Shown in pieces: positions 17,589 through 26,758 of a stretch of 51,233 bases of DNA. The position numbers were made by a program, and so were the translations under genes. Source of the DNA: Oscillospiraceae bacterium (GTDB taxonomy: Bacteria > Bacillota > Clostridia > UMGS1810); assembly GCA_015069015.1 (NCBI GenBank), contig SVJK01000010.1:1-51233 (forward strand), in the 5' to 3' direction. Within the stretch, counting starts at the first letter, position 1, and every line of letters starts with the position of its first letter. A model generated the notes under the pieces. That model was not told the DNA's origin. It did no database searches and saw nothing but the letters and a program-made list of their open reading frames with translations.

Positions 17589-18668
17589 TTATTTCATCAA
17601 TTGGTTTATGTATGCTTCCCACATGGAGAAAATCTTTTCTTTTGAAAACTCTTCTATGACTCCTACTGCATTTTCAGAAAATTTCTTTGATAAATCAGAT
17701 TCGCAAATAAGTCTTTCCATAGCCCGGGAAAGAGCATCAACATCGCCTCGGGGAACTATGATACCATTTGTGCCATCTTTGATTATCACTCTTGCTCCAC
17801 CGGAACTACAATCTGTTGAAATGCAGGGAATGCCACATGCCATTGCCTCAAGGAGTGCATTGGGAATGCCTTCAAAATCGGAAGAAAGAACAAAAAGAGC
17901 ACAATCATTTATGCTTGAAAGAACATTTCGGCAAAGTCCTGCAAATTCTATTCTGTCTCCAAAGCCGGTTTTTTCAGCAATGTCTTTTAATTTCTCCATG
18001 TCGGGGCCGTCACCATAGAGACGAAGAGAAAAATCAGGATAATTTGGAGCAATTTTTGCAAAGGCATCAATGAGAATATCCTGCCTTTTCTGACGCAAAT
18101 CCAGTCTTGAAACAGTTACAATAACTTTTTTTCTTTCTCCTTCATAGGGCTCAGGAATCTCCTTGTCGGGCATAGGATTGGGTATGACAACAGAATTTTC
18201 TTGAGCTCTTTTGCTATAACACTTTTTGGCTTCCTCTGTTTGGAAAACATAGCCGTTGGCTTTCTGAACAATTTTGAATATGAGTCTCAAAAAAGGATTC
18301 TTACTTTTCGTAAGCACATTGGGGTCACCCCGTTCCGACAGAAGAACCTTAGTGTCAAGACCGCGGGTTGCCAGAATCAGCATGTAGGATGCAGGATTTA
18401 AAAAAGACACACACAAATCATACTTGTTTTCTTTTATGAATTTTCTAAGCGCCTTTATCTGACCAAAAATCTCTATAAATTTGTTGGGATGTGTGTAGAG
18501 AGGGTTATGAATATGATTTACTCTATCGGACAAAGGTTGCAAAACTTCTGCATTTCTATAGGTCAAAAAGTCCACGCTGTGAGTTTTGGATAAATGGTTG
18601 GCAATATATGTCATCATTTTATCCGCACCACCATAGTCAATTCTTATGTTAAAAAACAATATTTTCAC
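17589..18668 (-). CDS. Glycosyltransferase family 4
   Basis: I take the GTG at 18666-18668 as the start (359 residues). It is preceded by GGAGGGA at about eight bases and yields VKILFFNIRIDYGGADKMM, the normal GT4 N-terminus. A longer reading from 18704 adds twelve residues with no ribosome site. Retaining GT-B fold: TVSRLDLRQKRQDILIDAF near 195, LSSDFEGIPNALLEAMACG near 270 with the EX7E motif. Donor and acceptor cannot be told from sequence. Confidence 0.88.
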   Translation of the reverse strand: MKILFFNIRIDYGGADKMMTYIANHLSKTHSVDFLTYRNAEVLQPLSDRVNHIHNPLYTHPNKFIEIFGQIKALRKFIKENKYDLCVSFLNPASYMLILATRGLDTKVLLSERGDPNVLTKSKNPFLRLIFKIVQKANGYVFQTEEAKKCYSKRAQENSVVIPNPMPDKEIPEPYEGERKKVIVTVSRLDLRQKRQDILIDAFAKIAPNYPDFSLRLYGDGPDMEKLKDIAEKTGFGDRIEFAGLCRNVLSSINDCALFVLSSDFEGIPNALLEAMACGIPCISTDCSSGGARVIIKDGTNGIIVPRGDVDALSRAMERLICESDLSKKFSENAVGVIEEFSKEKIFSMWEAYINQLMK

Positions 18669-18715
18669 TAAAATATCCCTCCAAAGCACTATTAATAATT
18701 GCATTAAATATGAGA

Positions 18716-18744
18716 AATTTACTTCTGATTTAGATTTTTGTCAA
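18716..18744 (-). promoter_or_regulatory. Possible internal promoter in the exopolysaccharide operon
   Basis: Minus strand TTGACA (18739-18744), 17-base spacer, TAAATT (18716-18721), in the largest gap of the operon (106 bp). It could boost expression of the GT4-Wzy and downstream genes. Confidence 0.45.
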
Positions 18745-18774
18745 ACCATATTGTAAATATTCCTTGTCTCTTGA

Positions 18775-19758
18775 TTATCTGATTTTCATATAAAATCCTA
18801 TTAGATATGATGTTATTCCAATTCCAAAAATGGAACAAAGTGCATAAATCATCTTATATTTTACAGTTTTTCTTGCCTTGAGAAAGTATTTAGATGATTG
18901 TAATTTCACCTTATAGGCCTTCTTTTCTTTTTTTGAAAGCTTACTATACATATACAAAAGTATGGGATATTCATAGGCAAGAACACTTAATACAAATTCT
19001 TTTTCAGCGCCGGACAAACAATCGGATTTTTTTGACCATTTACTTAGGATTTCAGTCAAATCCTTCATACCCTTCGGAGCATTTGTATTTGTACTTGTTA
19101 TTGAGCCTTCTCTTGCCTGTCTGTAGTTATAATGCATTACCGGGCAGTATGCATAGATTTCGGAATTTAATATAAGCTTTAATGTCCAATCTATATCTTC
19201 GCAAAATGTTCCCTTTTGGAAAAACATTTCTTCATTATCGAAAAAGGATTTTCTGATAAGTTTGGTGCAGGCAGATGCCGGATATTTTGGGCACACAGAT
19301 AAAAAAGCCAGAACATCTTCTCTGGATTTGCCATTGACAAATTCTGCTTTTATCCCATCACCCAAAGGAACTATCTCTCCGCTTGGGAAAACCTTCTGAG
19401 CTTCAAGAAAAACTACATCTGCTCTGTTGCTTTTTGCAATATCTAAAATTTTTGAAATGGAATTTGGTTCTATGTAGTCATCGGAATCAACAAACAAAAA
19501 ATATTCTCCCGTAGCACATCTGACACCGTAATTTCTGGCATCGGAAAGCCCACCGTTTTCTTTGTGACAAGATGTTATAAAAGAATATTTTTGGGAATAA
19601 CTATCACAAATTGTCCCTGATGAATCAGTTGAACCATCATCAACAAGGATTATCTCTAAATTGGGATAATCCTGATTAATTATACTATCTACACATTGTT
19701 TAAGATATTTCTCTACGTTATATACCGGAACAATTATGCTAACCTTTGGCTCAACCAT
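18775..19758 (-). CDS. Glycosyltransferase family 2
   Basis: 327 residues. A classic GT-A domain: VSIIVPVYNVEKYLKQCVDS (6-25), VDDGSTDSS near 39, NGGLSDARN near 69 and the metal-binding DSDD near 92. The C-terminus (about 300-320) has a hydrophobic segment that may attach it to the membrane. An inverting transferase adding one sugar to the lipid-linked repeat unit is expected. Confidence 0.9.
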   Translation of the reverse strand: MVEPKVSIIVPVYNVEKYLKQCVDSIINQDYPNLEIILVDDGSTDSSGTICDSYSQKYSFITSCHKENGGLSDARNYGVRCATGEYFLFVDSDDYIEPNSISKILDIAKSNRADVVFLEAQKVFPSGEIVPLGDGIKAEFVNGKSREDVLAFLSVCPKYPASACTKLIRKSFFDNEEMFFQKGTFCEDIDWTLKLILNSEIYAYCPVMHYNYRQAREGSITSTNTNAPKGMKDLTEILSKWSKKSDCLSGAEKEFVLSVLAYEYPILLYMYSKLSKKEKKAYKVKLQSSKYFLKARKTVKYKMIYALCSIFGIGITSYLIGFYMKIR

Positions 19759-19822
19759 TAATAATTTCTCCCTTTCCCTCGTCTTTTGAATCTATATTTC
19801 TTCTTGTCTTGAAGTCAAAGCC

Positions 19823-20974
19823 TCACAGATTTTCCGTGAGCTCACTTCGATAAATTTCTTTTATTATCCTTGTCACTGTGTCAAGACTAAAATCGTTTAT
19901 CCTGTCAAGATTGTTTGCACTTATGGCATTAATATCCGAAGACAAGAGCTTATCAAGACCATTTGCACATTCGTTGGAATTTTTGGGATCGAACAGCACG
20001 CCCCCTTTGCCTTCATCAATCAAATCTGTGTTGCCTCTTATCCTGCTGCAGACAATTGGCAAGCCACTTGCCATAGCCTCCATGGTGGAACGAGGGAGTC
20101 CTTCCTGCAAAGATGTGAACAAAAACACATCTGAGGCCTTTAGTAAATCCTTTATATCACTTCTGAAACCAAGAAAATGAATTCTATCTTCCACACCGCA
20201 TTCATTTGCTAACTTCTTAAGATTTTCAAGCTCCGGTCCGATCCCGCAAATCACATAATGGAGCTGTGGATATTTTTCTTTCAGTTGACCAATAGCGGAG
20301 ATTGCCACACCGTAATTTTTGCGAGGAATTAAATCTCCCATAGAAATGCAAACTGTAGCATCTTCACTAAGTCCGATTTCAGCCCTTAATTTGGTGCGAT
20401 CATCAGTAAGGTTATCAAAATTATATTGTTTTAAATCAATTCCAACACCGGGAACATAATAAACCTTACCGTTATTCCTCAATATGAATTTGCTTTTTGC
20501 AATCTCATAATCCTCTTGGTTGATTGTAATGAGTGCATCGGTATAGTGTGCCAACCATTTCTCAATAGGGTAATATAGCAACCAATTTTTCTTTGGTGCC
20601 CCTTTGTAGAAATGGAAACCGTGCGCTTGGTAAATTACTTTTTTAACACCGCATTTTTTTCCTGCAAGTCTGCCGAGCAGTCCGCCAACAGGAGTGTTGC
20701 AATGGATGCAATCTATTTTTTCATCCTTAATGAGTTTCACTAACTGCTTATATGCAGTTATATTTTTTCGTGTATATGGAGAACGAGCGAAATCGATCTG
20801 ACAAAGATGTACACCATACTCAGATTCGTCTGAAAGTAGTTTGGTCTGCGATGCACCATCAAAATTTGCAGCAAGGTAAAATTCAACATTAAGACTATTC
20901 GTAGCGTGAATGCTCGCCATAGAAAAACTACTCACGCCTTTCGACAGATTCGATATAAATAAAACCTTTTGCAA
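19823..20974 (-). CDS. Glycosyltransferase family 4 (EpsD/CapM-like)
   Basis: 383 residues from a TTG start with a GAGGTGGA ribosome site; the nearest ATG is in another frame. The N-terminal half has IHCNTPVGGLLGRLAGK and YQAHGFHFYKGAPKKNW, typical of the EpsD/CapM subgroup that acts early in repeat-unit assembly. The C-terminal half has SMGDLIPRKNYGVAI and SLQEGLPRSTMEAMASGLPI with the EX7E motif. It lies 12 bp after the phosphoglycosyl transferase gene, so it probably adds the second sugar. Confidence 0.88.
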   Translation of the reverse strand: MQKVLFISNLSKGVSSFSMASIHATNSLNVEFYLAANFDGASQTKLLSDESEYGVHLCQIDFARSPYTRKNITAYKQLVKLIKDEKIDCIHCNTPVGGLLGRLAGKKCGVKKVIYQAHGFHFYKGAPKKNWLLYYPIEKWLAHYTDALITINQEDYEIAKSKFILRNNGKVYYVPGVGIDLKQYNFDNLTDDRTKLRAEIGLSEDATVCISMGDLIPRKNYGVAISAIGQLKEKYPQLHYVICGIGPELENLKKLANECGVEDRIHFLGFRSDIKDLLKASDVFLFTSLQEGLPRSTMEAMASGLPIVCSRIRGNTDLIDEGKGGVLFDPKNSNECANGLDKLLSSDINAISANNLDRINDFSLDTVTRIIKEIYRSELTENL

Positions 20975-20986
20975 CCGTCATCCACC

Positions 20987-21700
20987 TCACTTCTTTGTCT
21001 CTGATACTTCCTCAATTTGATTGGGTTGGGGTTCGTTTATTGTGCCATCCTCTGAATTAGTATAGACATTATCGTGTTTCAACACCGTCTCAACAGTTTT
21101 GAAGAACACCTTAATATCGAGCGCAAGAGACACATTATGTGCATACCAACCATCGTACAATCTTTTTTCTCTAACGCCTAAACCATTTCTATAATAAGCT
21201 TGTGTATATCCGCTGATTCCGGGTCTAACAAGCAACTTGTCCTTTTCATCTTCTGCGTATGTATCTTTTGATTCAACGTCTCCGGCGCGGGGACCTATGA
21301 GGCTCATATGTCCCAATAGCACGTTGAATATCTGGGGCAACTCGTCGATACTGCTTTCCCTTAACCAGCGACCTATTTTGGTCACTCTCGGATCGTTTTC
21401 GGAATTAAATGTACTGCCATCATCATTACGCAAATCGGGTGCATTAACCTTCATCGAACGAAATTTAAGCATACCAAACTCCTTGAAATTTCTTCCGATT
21501 CTCTTGGAACTATAAAAAATGGGACCTTTGTCCTCCGTTTTTATGATAATACCAATCGGTATTGTGATGAGCAAAACAAACGGTATTACAACTATACAAA
21601 AGAGTATATCAACAAAGCGCTTAAACACAGTTTGGTAAAAGCCCTTATAATTTTTCTTGTGCCGTGTTTCATTCAGCATTTTCTCTGCCTGAGTCATCAT
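20987..21700 (-). CDS. Undecaprenyl-phosphate phosphoglycosyl transferase (PglC/WcaJ C-domain type)
   Basis: A 237-residue monotopic enzyme with one membrane-reentrant hydrophobic stretch (about 30-54). SSKRIGRNFKEFGMLKFRSM (64-83), the catalytic Asp119-Glu120 dyad in SSIDELPQIFNVL, and SLIGPRAGD are all present. It transfers a sugar 1-phosphate from a nucleotide sugar to undecaprenyl phosphate and so starts the repeat unit. The short form without N-terminal helices is the PglC-like type. Start is one of two adjacent ATGs behind AAGGAG. The neighbouring amino-sugar genes suggest what the first sugar is. Confidence 0.9.
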   Translation of the reverse strand: MMTQAEKMLNETRHKKNYKGFYQTVFKRFVDILFCIVVIPFVLLITIPIGIIIKTEDKGPIFYSSKRIGRNFKEFGMLKFRSMKVNAPDLRNDDGSTFNSENDPRVTKIGRWLRESSIDELPQIFNVLLGHMSLIGPRAGDVESKDTYAEDEKDKLLVRPGISGYTQAYYRNGLGVREKRLYDGWYAHNVSLALDIKVFFKTVETVLKHDNVYTNSEDGTINEPQPNQIEEVSETKK

Positions 21701-21708
21701 TATGCTCC

Positions 21709-22896
21709 TTATTCAAAAATCGTATTCCTTATCTTACAAAGCACTTCTTCGGCTTTATCAATCGCTCCATTCACACCATTATCTATGGCAACGATATAAC
21801 CGCATCCATCTAAATTTGTGTGATACTCATTAACGGTATCGCCCAGCTTCATATGATGCTCGATAACAACACCATATTCCCGTTCCAGTTCCTTTATATC
21901 GGGCATTGTAGTAATAACACCGTCATTGAAAGCAAGCAATCTTGTTGCAACGGCTTTTTTATCTTTTGAGGTTAAATCCACAGGATCACCAACGGCATTA
22001 CATATCATAGCCGCCATATAGTCGATACCTGTACCAGCTTTAATAATGTGTGAGCCAATCAGATTTCCGCCCATACGGGCACCAATGTCGATAATATGTA
22101 CGTTTCCTTGCGGTGTAATCAGCATATCCATATTGACAGATCCACAGTTCACGCCAAGCGCCTTTATTGCATTCTCAACGCATCTGCGTGCCTTTTGCTC
22201 CGTTTCTGCGCATAAATCGTTGGGAATAGCGTGACCGAGTTCTGCATAATATGGTGGTTCAGTCATCCATTTCTGCATAATAGCAAAAACATGAGGAACT
22301 CCGTCAATTACAAGCGTTTCTGCACCATACTCTCTTCCAACTATGAAGGTCTCCACGGTGGCTCTGCCGGTAATAGATGCTTTCATCGCAAGCTCGCAAG
22401 CAATTTTGAATTCATCTGCACTATCTACCCTTGATGCACCACGAGAACCGGAACCATCACAAGGTTTTACCATAACAGGGTAACGGAGCTTAGCCTGTAA
22501 TTCCGTAATATTTGTGTTTTCGCTGACTTCATAGGCTTGTTCAGTATCATCTACATTGTTTTCAAACAAACATTTTCTTGTTTGATATTTGTTTTTTATC
22601 ATCTTTGCTACGGAATACTTAAGTCCCAGCAGGTTCATTTCCTGAGCTATATAGGAAGCCGTCAATACACCGTAATCGGTTGCAGCAGTAAGTACGCCGT
22701 CAATCTGTTCGGCTTTTGCATATTCCAAGCAAGCCTGCTCGTCAACTATATTGATAATTGCATATTTGTCTGCATATGCAAAGCCTTCAGCATTAGGATT
22801 TGCATCAACAGTAATGACGGTATATCCCATTTCTTTTGCTTTTTTAATCACAAAGGTTTGGAGAAATCCCGCACCTATCACTAATAATTTTTTCAT
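21709..22896 (-). CDS. ATP-grasp enzyme of surface polysaccharide synthesis
   Basis: I choose the ATG at 22894-22896, preceded by AGAGG at seven bases and giving MKKLLVIGAGFLQTFVIKK, a Rossmann-like preATP-grasp start; the frame stays open 34 codons further but without a ribosome site. The 395-residue protein has KPCDGSGSRGASRV near 140, EYGAETLVIDG near 178 and MDMLITPQGNVHIIDIGARM near 252, an ATP-grasp of the carbamoyl phosphate synthase/PylC-like type. Such enzymes form amide bonds through acyl phosphates. It could ligate an amino acid or a small acid to an amino sugar. Confidence 0.82.
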   Translation of the reverse strand: MKKLLVIGAGFLQTFVIKKAKEMGYTVITVDANPNAEGFAYADKYAIINIVDEQACLEYAKAEQIDGVLTAATDYGVLTASYIAQEMNLLGLKYSVAKMIKNKYQTRKCLFENNVDDTEQAYEVSENTNITELQAKLRYPVMVKPCDGSGSRGASRVDSADEFKIACELAMKASITGRATVETFIVGREYGAETLVIDGVPHVFAIMQKWMTEPPYYAELGHAIPNDLCAETEQKARRCVENAIKALGVNCGSVNMDMLITPQGNVHIIDIGARMGGNLIGSHIIKAGTGIDYMAAMICNAVGDPVDLTSKDKKAVATRLLAFNDGVITTMPDIKELEREYGVVIEHHMKLGDTVNEYHTNLDGCGYIVAIDNGVNGAIDKAEEVLCKIRNTIFE

Positions 22897-22934
22897 GTCA
22901 AATCCTCTTAATTTTCTTGCAACGATACGAATTG

Positions 22935-23414
22935 TTATATATTCAAATCTTTTCGCATCTTGAACTCGGTATATTTTCTTGTTTTTACTTCTCCGCACAA
23001 AACGTAACCACGATGCGTATAGAAGTCTTTTGCGTGATTGCTTTTATCATAGACCTCCAAGGTTACTGCTGAACAGCATTGTTCTTTTGCCATTCGTTCA
23101 ATATAATCCATGCACCACGAGCCTATGCCTTTACTCGAATATTCTGGATGTGTTGCCAATTTTCCGAAGTGAAATTCATCTTGTGTTTGATTTACTCTGA
23201 ATGTGGCAACAGGTACATCTTTATAAACTAAATAGGTGTTCCCCCTTCCGAAAATCCCTAACAAAACTATTGCGAATGTCTTTATGTATGAATTATCCCA
23301 ATGATGTAAACCATATTTCTTTGCCATATCTTTTCCGCACTTATACAGTATTTGGACTGTATAAATCATCCTAATCGGATGCGCAATCGACACTTTTTTC
23401 ATCTCAATATTCAA
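22935..23414 (-). CDS. GNAT-family N-acyltransferase
   Basis: 159 residues. The acetyl-CoA binding motif A reads LATHPEYSSKGIGSWCMDYI (about 94-113), followed by VTLEVYDKSNHAKDFYTHRG, the motif B region. Start is TTG directly after the TAA of the aminotransferase gene, with GAGGTG eight bases upstream. An ATG four codons on is possible. Its place between aminotransferase and ATP-grasp genes suggests it acylates the 4-amino group of the nucleotide sugar, as PseH and WecD do. Confidence 0.82.
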   Translation of the reverse strand: MNIEMKKVSIAHPIRMIYTVQILYKCGKDMAKKYGLHHWDNSYIKTFAIVLLGIFGRGNTYLVYKDVPVATFRVNQTQDEFHFGKLATHPEYSSKGIGSWCMDYIERMAKEQCCSAVTLEVYDKSNHAKDFYTHRGYVLCGEVKTRKYTEFKMRKDLNI

Positions 23415-24626
23415 TTATTTCACCTCATACTTTTTTAGCACACATTTACACGCTTCAATGACATACTCAACATCTTCCATTGTCATTTTGGTGTTCAGCG
23501 GAAGGGATACCTCGTTTGCAAACTGATTATAGGCATTAGGAAAATCTTTTATGTCAAATCCTAATTTTTTGTATGCAGTATGCATGGGCAATGGTTTATA
23601 ATGCACATTGCATGCTATCCCCTGCTGTGCCATCTTTATTATAAATTCATTTCTCTGTTCACTCTGTTTCCCGATAAGTCTTGTAAGACAAAGGTGCCCG
23701 CTTGATGAATATGTATCGGTGTAGTGACATAGAACATCAAATCCACATGAAGAAAGTTCATTATAATATTTTTCAAGATATTCTTTTCTCTGTGACAACA
23801 TACCGTCATAACGCTGGAGTTGTGCAAGACCGATGGAAGCCATAATATCTGTCATATTGCATTTGTATGATGTGGAAACAATGTCATACTCCCACGCTCC
23901 GAGTTGAGTTTTTGCAAGAGCATCTTTGGACTGACCGTGAAGAGACAAAAGCATATATTCTTTATAAAGTTTTTCATTATCGGCTCCATCAATATTTTTC
24001 CAGGTGACTGCTCCGCCTTCTGCTGTTGTAAGATTTTTAACGGCATGGAAAGAAAAACTTGTGAAATCAGCCACACTTCCACTTTTTTTGCCTTTATATT
24101 CCGCACCGAAACCGTGGGCACTATCGGCGATAACAGCTATCCTGCCTATGGCGTTTTGCAAATCATTTTCAGGAGTAAAAATGTTTTTTTTAGCATTTAC
24201 TATCTCGAAAATACGATCATAGTCAGCCATAACTCCTGCTATATCTACTGCTATGATTGCCTTGGTTTTGGGGGTGATTGCCTGTTCGAGTTTTTCCAAG
24301 TCCATGAAGTAACTGTCGGGCTGAGTATCCACAAGCACAGGTGTTGCTCCCACATGGCATATAACACTTGCAGATGCGGTGTAGGTGTAGGCACTGGTAA
24401 TGACCTCATCTCCGGGTCCAATCCCGAGAAGGCGCAGTGTCATTTCCATACATGCCGTTGCGGAATTGAGGCAAACGGCTTTATCAGTGCCGCAATATTT
24501 CGCGATTTCTGACTCAAACTGTTTTGTTCTTGGTCCGGTGGTTATCCAGCCGCTTTTCAGTGCATCTATTACATACTGCATTTCTTTTTCCGATATATCC
24601 GGGGGTGAAAATGGTATATTCCTCAT
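23415..24626 (-). CDS. DegT/DnrJ/EryC1-family sugar aminotransferase
   Basis: A 403-residue PLP enzyme. PLP-lysine is Lys197 in SFHAVKNLTTAEGG, and the ring-stacking and phosphate residues lie in ADSAHGFGA (near 167). N-terminal RNIPFSPPDISEKEMQYVI and SGWITTGPRTKQFE are typical of PglE/PseC-like enzymes that convert 4-keto-6-deoxy nucleotide sugars to 4-amino sugars with glutamate. It follows the CapD-like dehydratase gene, which would make the 4-keto substrate. Confidence 0.92.
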   Translation of the reverse strand: MRNIPFSPPDISEKEMQYVIDALKSGWITTGPRTKQFESEIAKYCGTDKAVCLNSATACMEMTLRLLGIGPGDEVITSAYTYTASASVICHVGATPVLVDTQPDSYFMDLEKLEQAITPKTKAIIAVDIAGVMADYDRIFEIVNAKKNIFTPENDLQNAIGRIAVIADSAHGFGAEYKGKKSGSVADFTSFSFHAVKNLTTAEGGAVTWKNIDGADNEKLYKEYMLLSLHGQSKDALAKTQLGAWEYDIVSTSYKCNMTDIMASIGLAQLQRYDGMLSQRKEYLEKYYNELSSCGFDVLCHYTDTYSSSGHLCLTRLIGKQSEQRNEFIIKMAQQGIACNVHYKPLPMHTAYKKLGFDIKDFPNAYNQFANEVSLPLNTKMTMEDVEYVIEACKCVLKKYEVK

Positions 24627-24654
24627 AGCTTAATCTCCATTTAGTCAATATAAT

Positions 24655-26577
24655 TTATGGTTTTTTATTAATCAAAACCTTAACCTTATCATATTGCTTC
24701 TTGCAATTTTCATTAAAAGTTACATTATCTCTTATATATGTGGGGACAACTTTTTCAAACACATCTCTAACCTTGTTATCATCTTCCGATTCAACAGCTT
24801 CCCTAAGAAGCTCAAGGCCCTCTTTCAATTCATCAAGGTCTATGGATTTCGGTGAGCCAATAAAGATTTTTTTATGCTGTGTGCTCTCTAACCCCTCGGA
24901 ATCCATCAAAAGCTCTTCGTAGAGTTTCTCGCCCGGGCGAAGACCTATAATTTCGATTTTTATGTCTACATGTGGAGTGTAGCCTGAAAGTCTGATAATA
25001 TTTTCCGCAAGGTCATATATTCTCACCGGTTTTCCCATATCAAGAACAAAGATCTCCCCGCCTTTTGCATAGCAAGCCGCCTGAATTACAAGCTGAGCGG
25101 CTTCGGGAATTGTCATGAAAAATCTTATGACATCCTCGTGAGTTACTCTTACAGGCCCTCCGCTTTCTATCTGACGCTTAAAAAGAGGAATTACACTTCC
25201 GTTAGAGCCAAGAACATTTCCGAAACGCACTGCAACGAATTCTGTGGAACTGATGTTTTCCATACATTGAATTATCATCTCGCAAAAACGCTTGGAAGCT
25301 CCCATAACATTGGTGGGATTAACTGCTTTGTCGGTAGAAATCATAACAAACTTTTTTACGCCGAATTTGTCTGCAGTGATGGCCAGATTGTATGTACCGA
25401 AAACATTATTTTTAACTGCTTCCCTCGGACTTGTTTCCATAAGCGGAACATGTTTATGCGCTGCGGCGTGAAATACAATTTCGGGATGATATTTTCCGAA
25501 AATCTCTTCAAGCCTTTCCTTGTCCCTGATGGATGCTATAAGAACAACCGGTTTGTTATCAGGATACTTTTCATTGAGTTCCATCTGTATGTCGTAAGCA
25601 TTATTTTCGTAAATGTCCACTATTATTAACTTTTTGGGATTATATTTCATCACCTGACGGCAAAGTTCTGATCCTATTGAACCGCCCCCGCCTGTTATCA
25701 TAATAACCTTGTCTAATACAAGTGCACTTATCCCGCTGTTGTCAAGCACAACAGGGTCACGTTCCAAGAGGTCTTCAATTTTAATGTCACGAATTATCTT
25801 TTCCTTTTCCGGTGATTCTAAAAGTTCACTTATTCCGGGGATTGTTCTTACTATGCATTTGGTTTTGCGGCAAATGTCTATAATCTCTTTTCTGTCTTTT
25901 GCATAGGCTGTTGGAATTGCAAGAATGATTTTGTCAATTTCCAGTTTATCACAAAGTCTTATAATATCATCTCTGTTTCCTAAAACTTTTTTCCCAAAAA
26001 ACACCTTTCCAAGTTTTGATTTATCATCATCTATAAGACCTATAACATCCATATTTTCCCCGGATGTCCCGGATATGTTATTTAATATTATACGGCAGGC
26101 ATCACCTGCACCTACAATAAGCACACGACTTGTCCTTACGTCGGACACTTTGGATTTCTCTTTGATTTTTGATCCGTATGTTTTGTGAAGTTCTTTTGAA
26201 AACATTCTTATTACTGTCATTGAAAGAATTGAAACAAGTGCCGTAATGAAATTAATACGTCTGTGAGAATATGTTATTACCTGAGTAATACGAAGAATTT
26301 CGTCAACTGCATACATAAGAGCAACAGCAATTACATTGATAAGAAGAAAACGAAGAAGTTCTCTTGTTCCGCTGTAGCACCAGGCATAGTTATATACTCC
26401 GAATATTGCAAATGTCAAAAACACACAAATTGCATATATTCCGCCTGTAGAACAAAATGCAAGCACATCCGGCTTTTGGTTTGTATATACTACCATATAT
26501 GCAAGAATTGTTGCGAAAATTATACTCAGAACGTCAAATATGAATATATATCTGTTTCGGATATAATTCCTTTTCAT
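24655..26577 (-). CDS. Membrane NDP-sugar 4,6-dehydratase (CapD/PglF type)
   Basis: I choose ATG 26575-26577 (640 residues), nine bases after GGGAG; an upstream in-frame start adds 14 residues without a better site. Four N-terminal membrane helices are followed by a CoA-binding-like Rossmann domain (VLIVGAGDACRIILNN, near 155) and the SDR catalytic domain starting ITGGGGSIGSEL near 293. MISTDKAVNPTNVMGASKR is the diagnostic PglF/FlaA1 active-site region. It converts UDP-GlcNAc to the 4-keto-6-deoxy derivative. It is the first gene of the exopolysaccharide operon. Confidence 0.92.
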   Translation of the reverse strand: MKRNYIRNRYIFIFDVLSIIFATILAYMVVYTNQKPDVLAFCSTGGIYAICVFLTFAIFGVYNYAWCYSGTRELLRFLLINVIAVALMYAVDEILRITQVITYSHRRINFITALVSILSMTVIRMFSKELHKTYGSKIKEKSKVSDVRTSRVLIVGAGDACRIILNNISGTSGENMDVIGLIDDDKSKLGKVFFGKKVLGNRDDIIRLCDKLEIDKIILAIPTAYAKDRKEIIDICRKTKCIVRTIPGISELLESPEKEKIIRDIKIEDLLERDPVVLDNSGISALVLDKVIMITGGGGSIGSELCRQVMKYNPKKLIIVDIYENNAYDIQMELNEKYPDNKPVVLIASIRDKERLEEIFGKYHPEIVFHAAAHKHVPLMETSPREAVKNNVFGTYNLAITADKFGVKKFVMISTDKAVNPTNVMGASKRFCEMIIQCMENISSTEFVAVRFGNVLGSNGSVIPLFKRQIESGGPVRVTHEDVIRFFMTIPEAAQLVIQAACYAKGGEIFVLDMGKPVRIYDLAENIIRLSGYTPHVDIKIEIIGLRPGEKLYEELLMDSEGLESTQHKKIFIGSPKSIDLDELKEGLELLREAVESEDDNKVRDVFEKVVPTYIRDNVTFNENCKKQYDKVKVLINKKP

Positions 26578-26642
26578 ATCATACATCTCCCAAACTTTAC
26601 TGTATTCCACACAACACAACTAAATTTTAACACACATCATAT

Positions 26643-26671
26643 ATTATAACACCTATTCTATACCGTGTCAA
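26643..26671 (-). promoter_or_regulatory. Perfect consensus promoter of the exopolysaccharide operon
   Basis: Minus strand TTGACA (26666-26671), 17-base spacer, TATAAT (26643-26648), about 66 bases upstream of the chosen start of the dehydratase gene. Both boxes are exact consensus. Confidence 0.88.
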
Positions 26672-26714
26672 ATTTTTTTAACTTCTATCGCCCCCGCTAT
26701 ATGAATACTCACAA

Positions 26715-26753
26715 CAAAAAGCGAAACCGCCCTGTGATATGCACAAAGCGGTT
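26715..26753 (-). terminator. Terminator of the GtrA-MATE operon
   Basis: AACCGC (26725-26730) pairs with GCGGTT (26748-26753), with inner TGTG/CACA pairs around a short loop. The minus-strand transcript continues into TCGCTTTTTG. It separates the MATE gene from the exopolysaccharide promoter. Confidence 0.75.
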
Positions 26754-26758
26754 GAATA

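Noticed and set aside
22897-22998. Longer ATP-grasp protein starting at 22998
   Set aside because: The extension overlaps the GNAT gene, is basic and lacks a ribosome site; ATG 22896 has AGAGG and begins a normal Rossmann strand.
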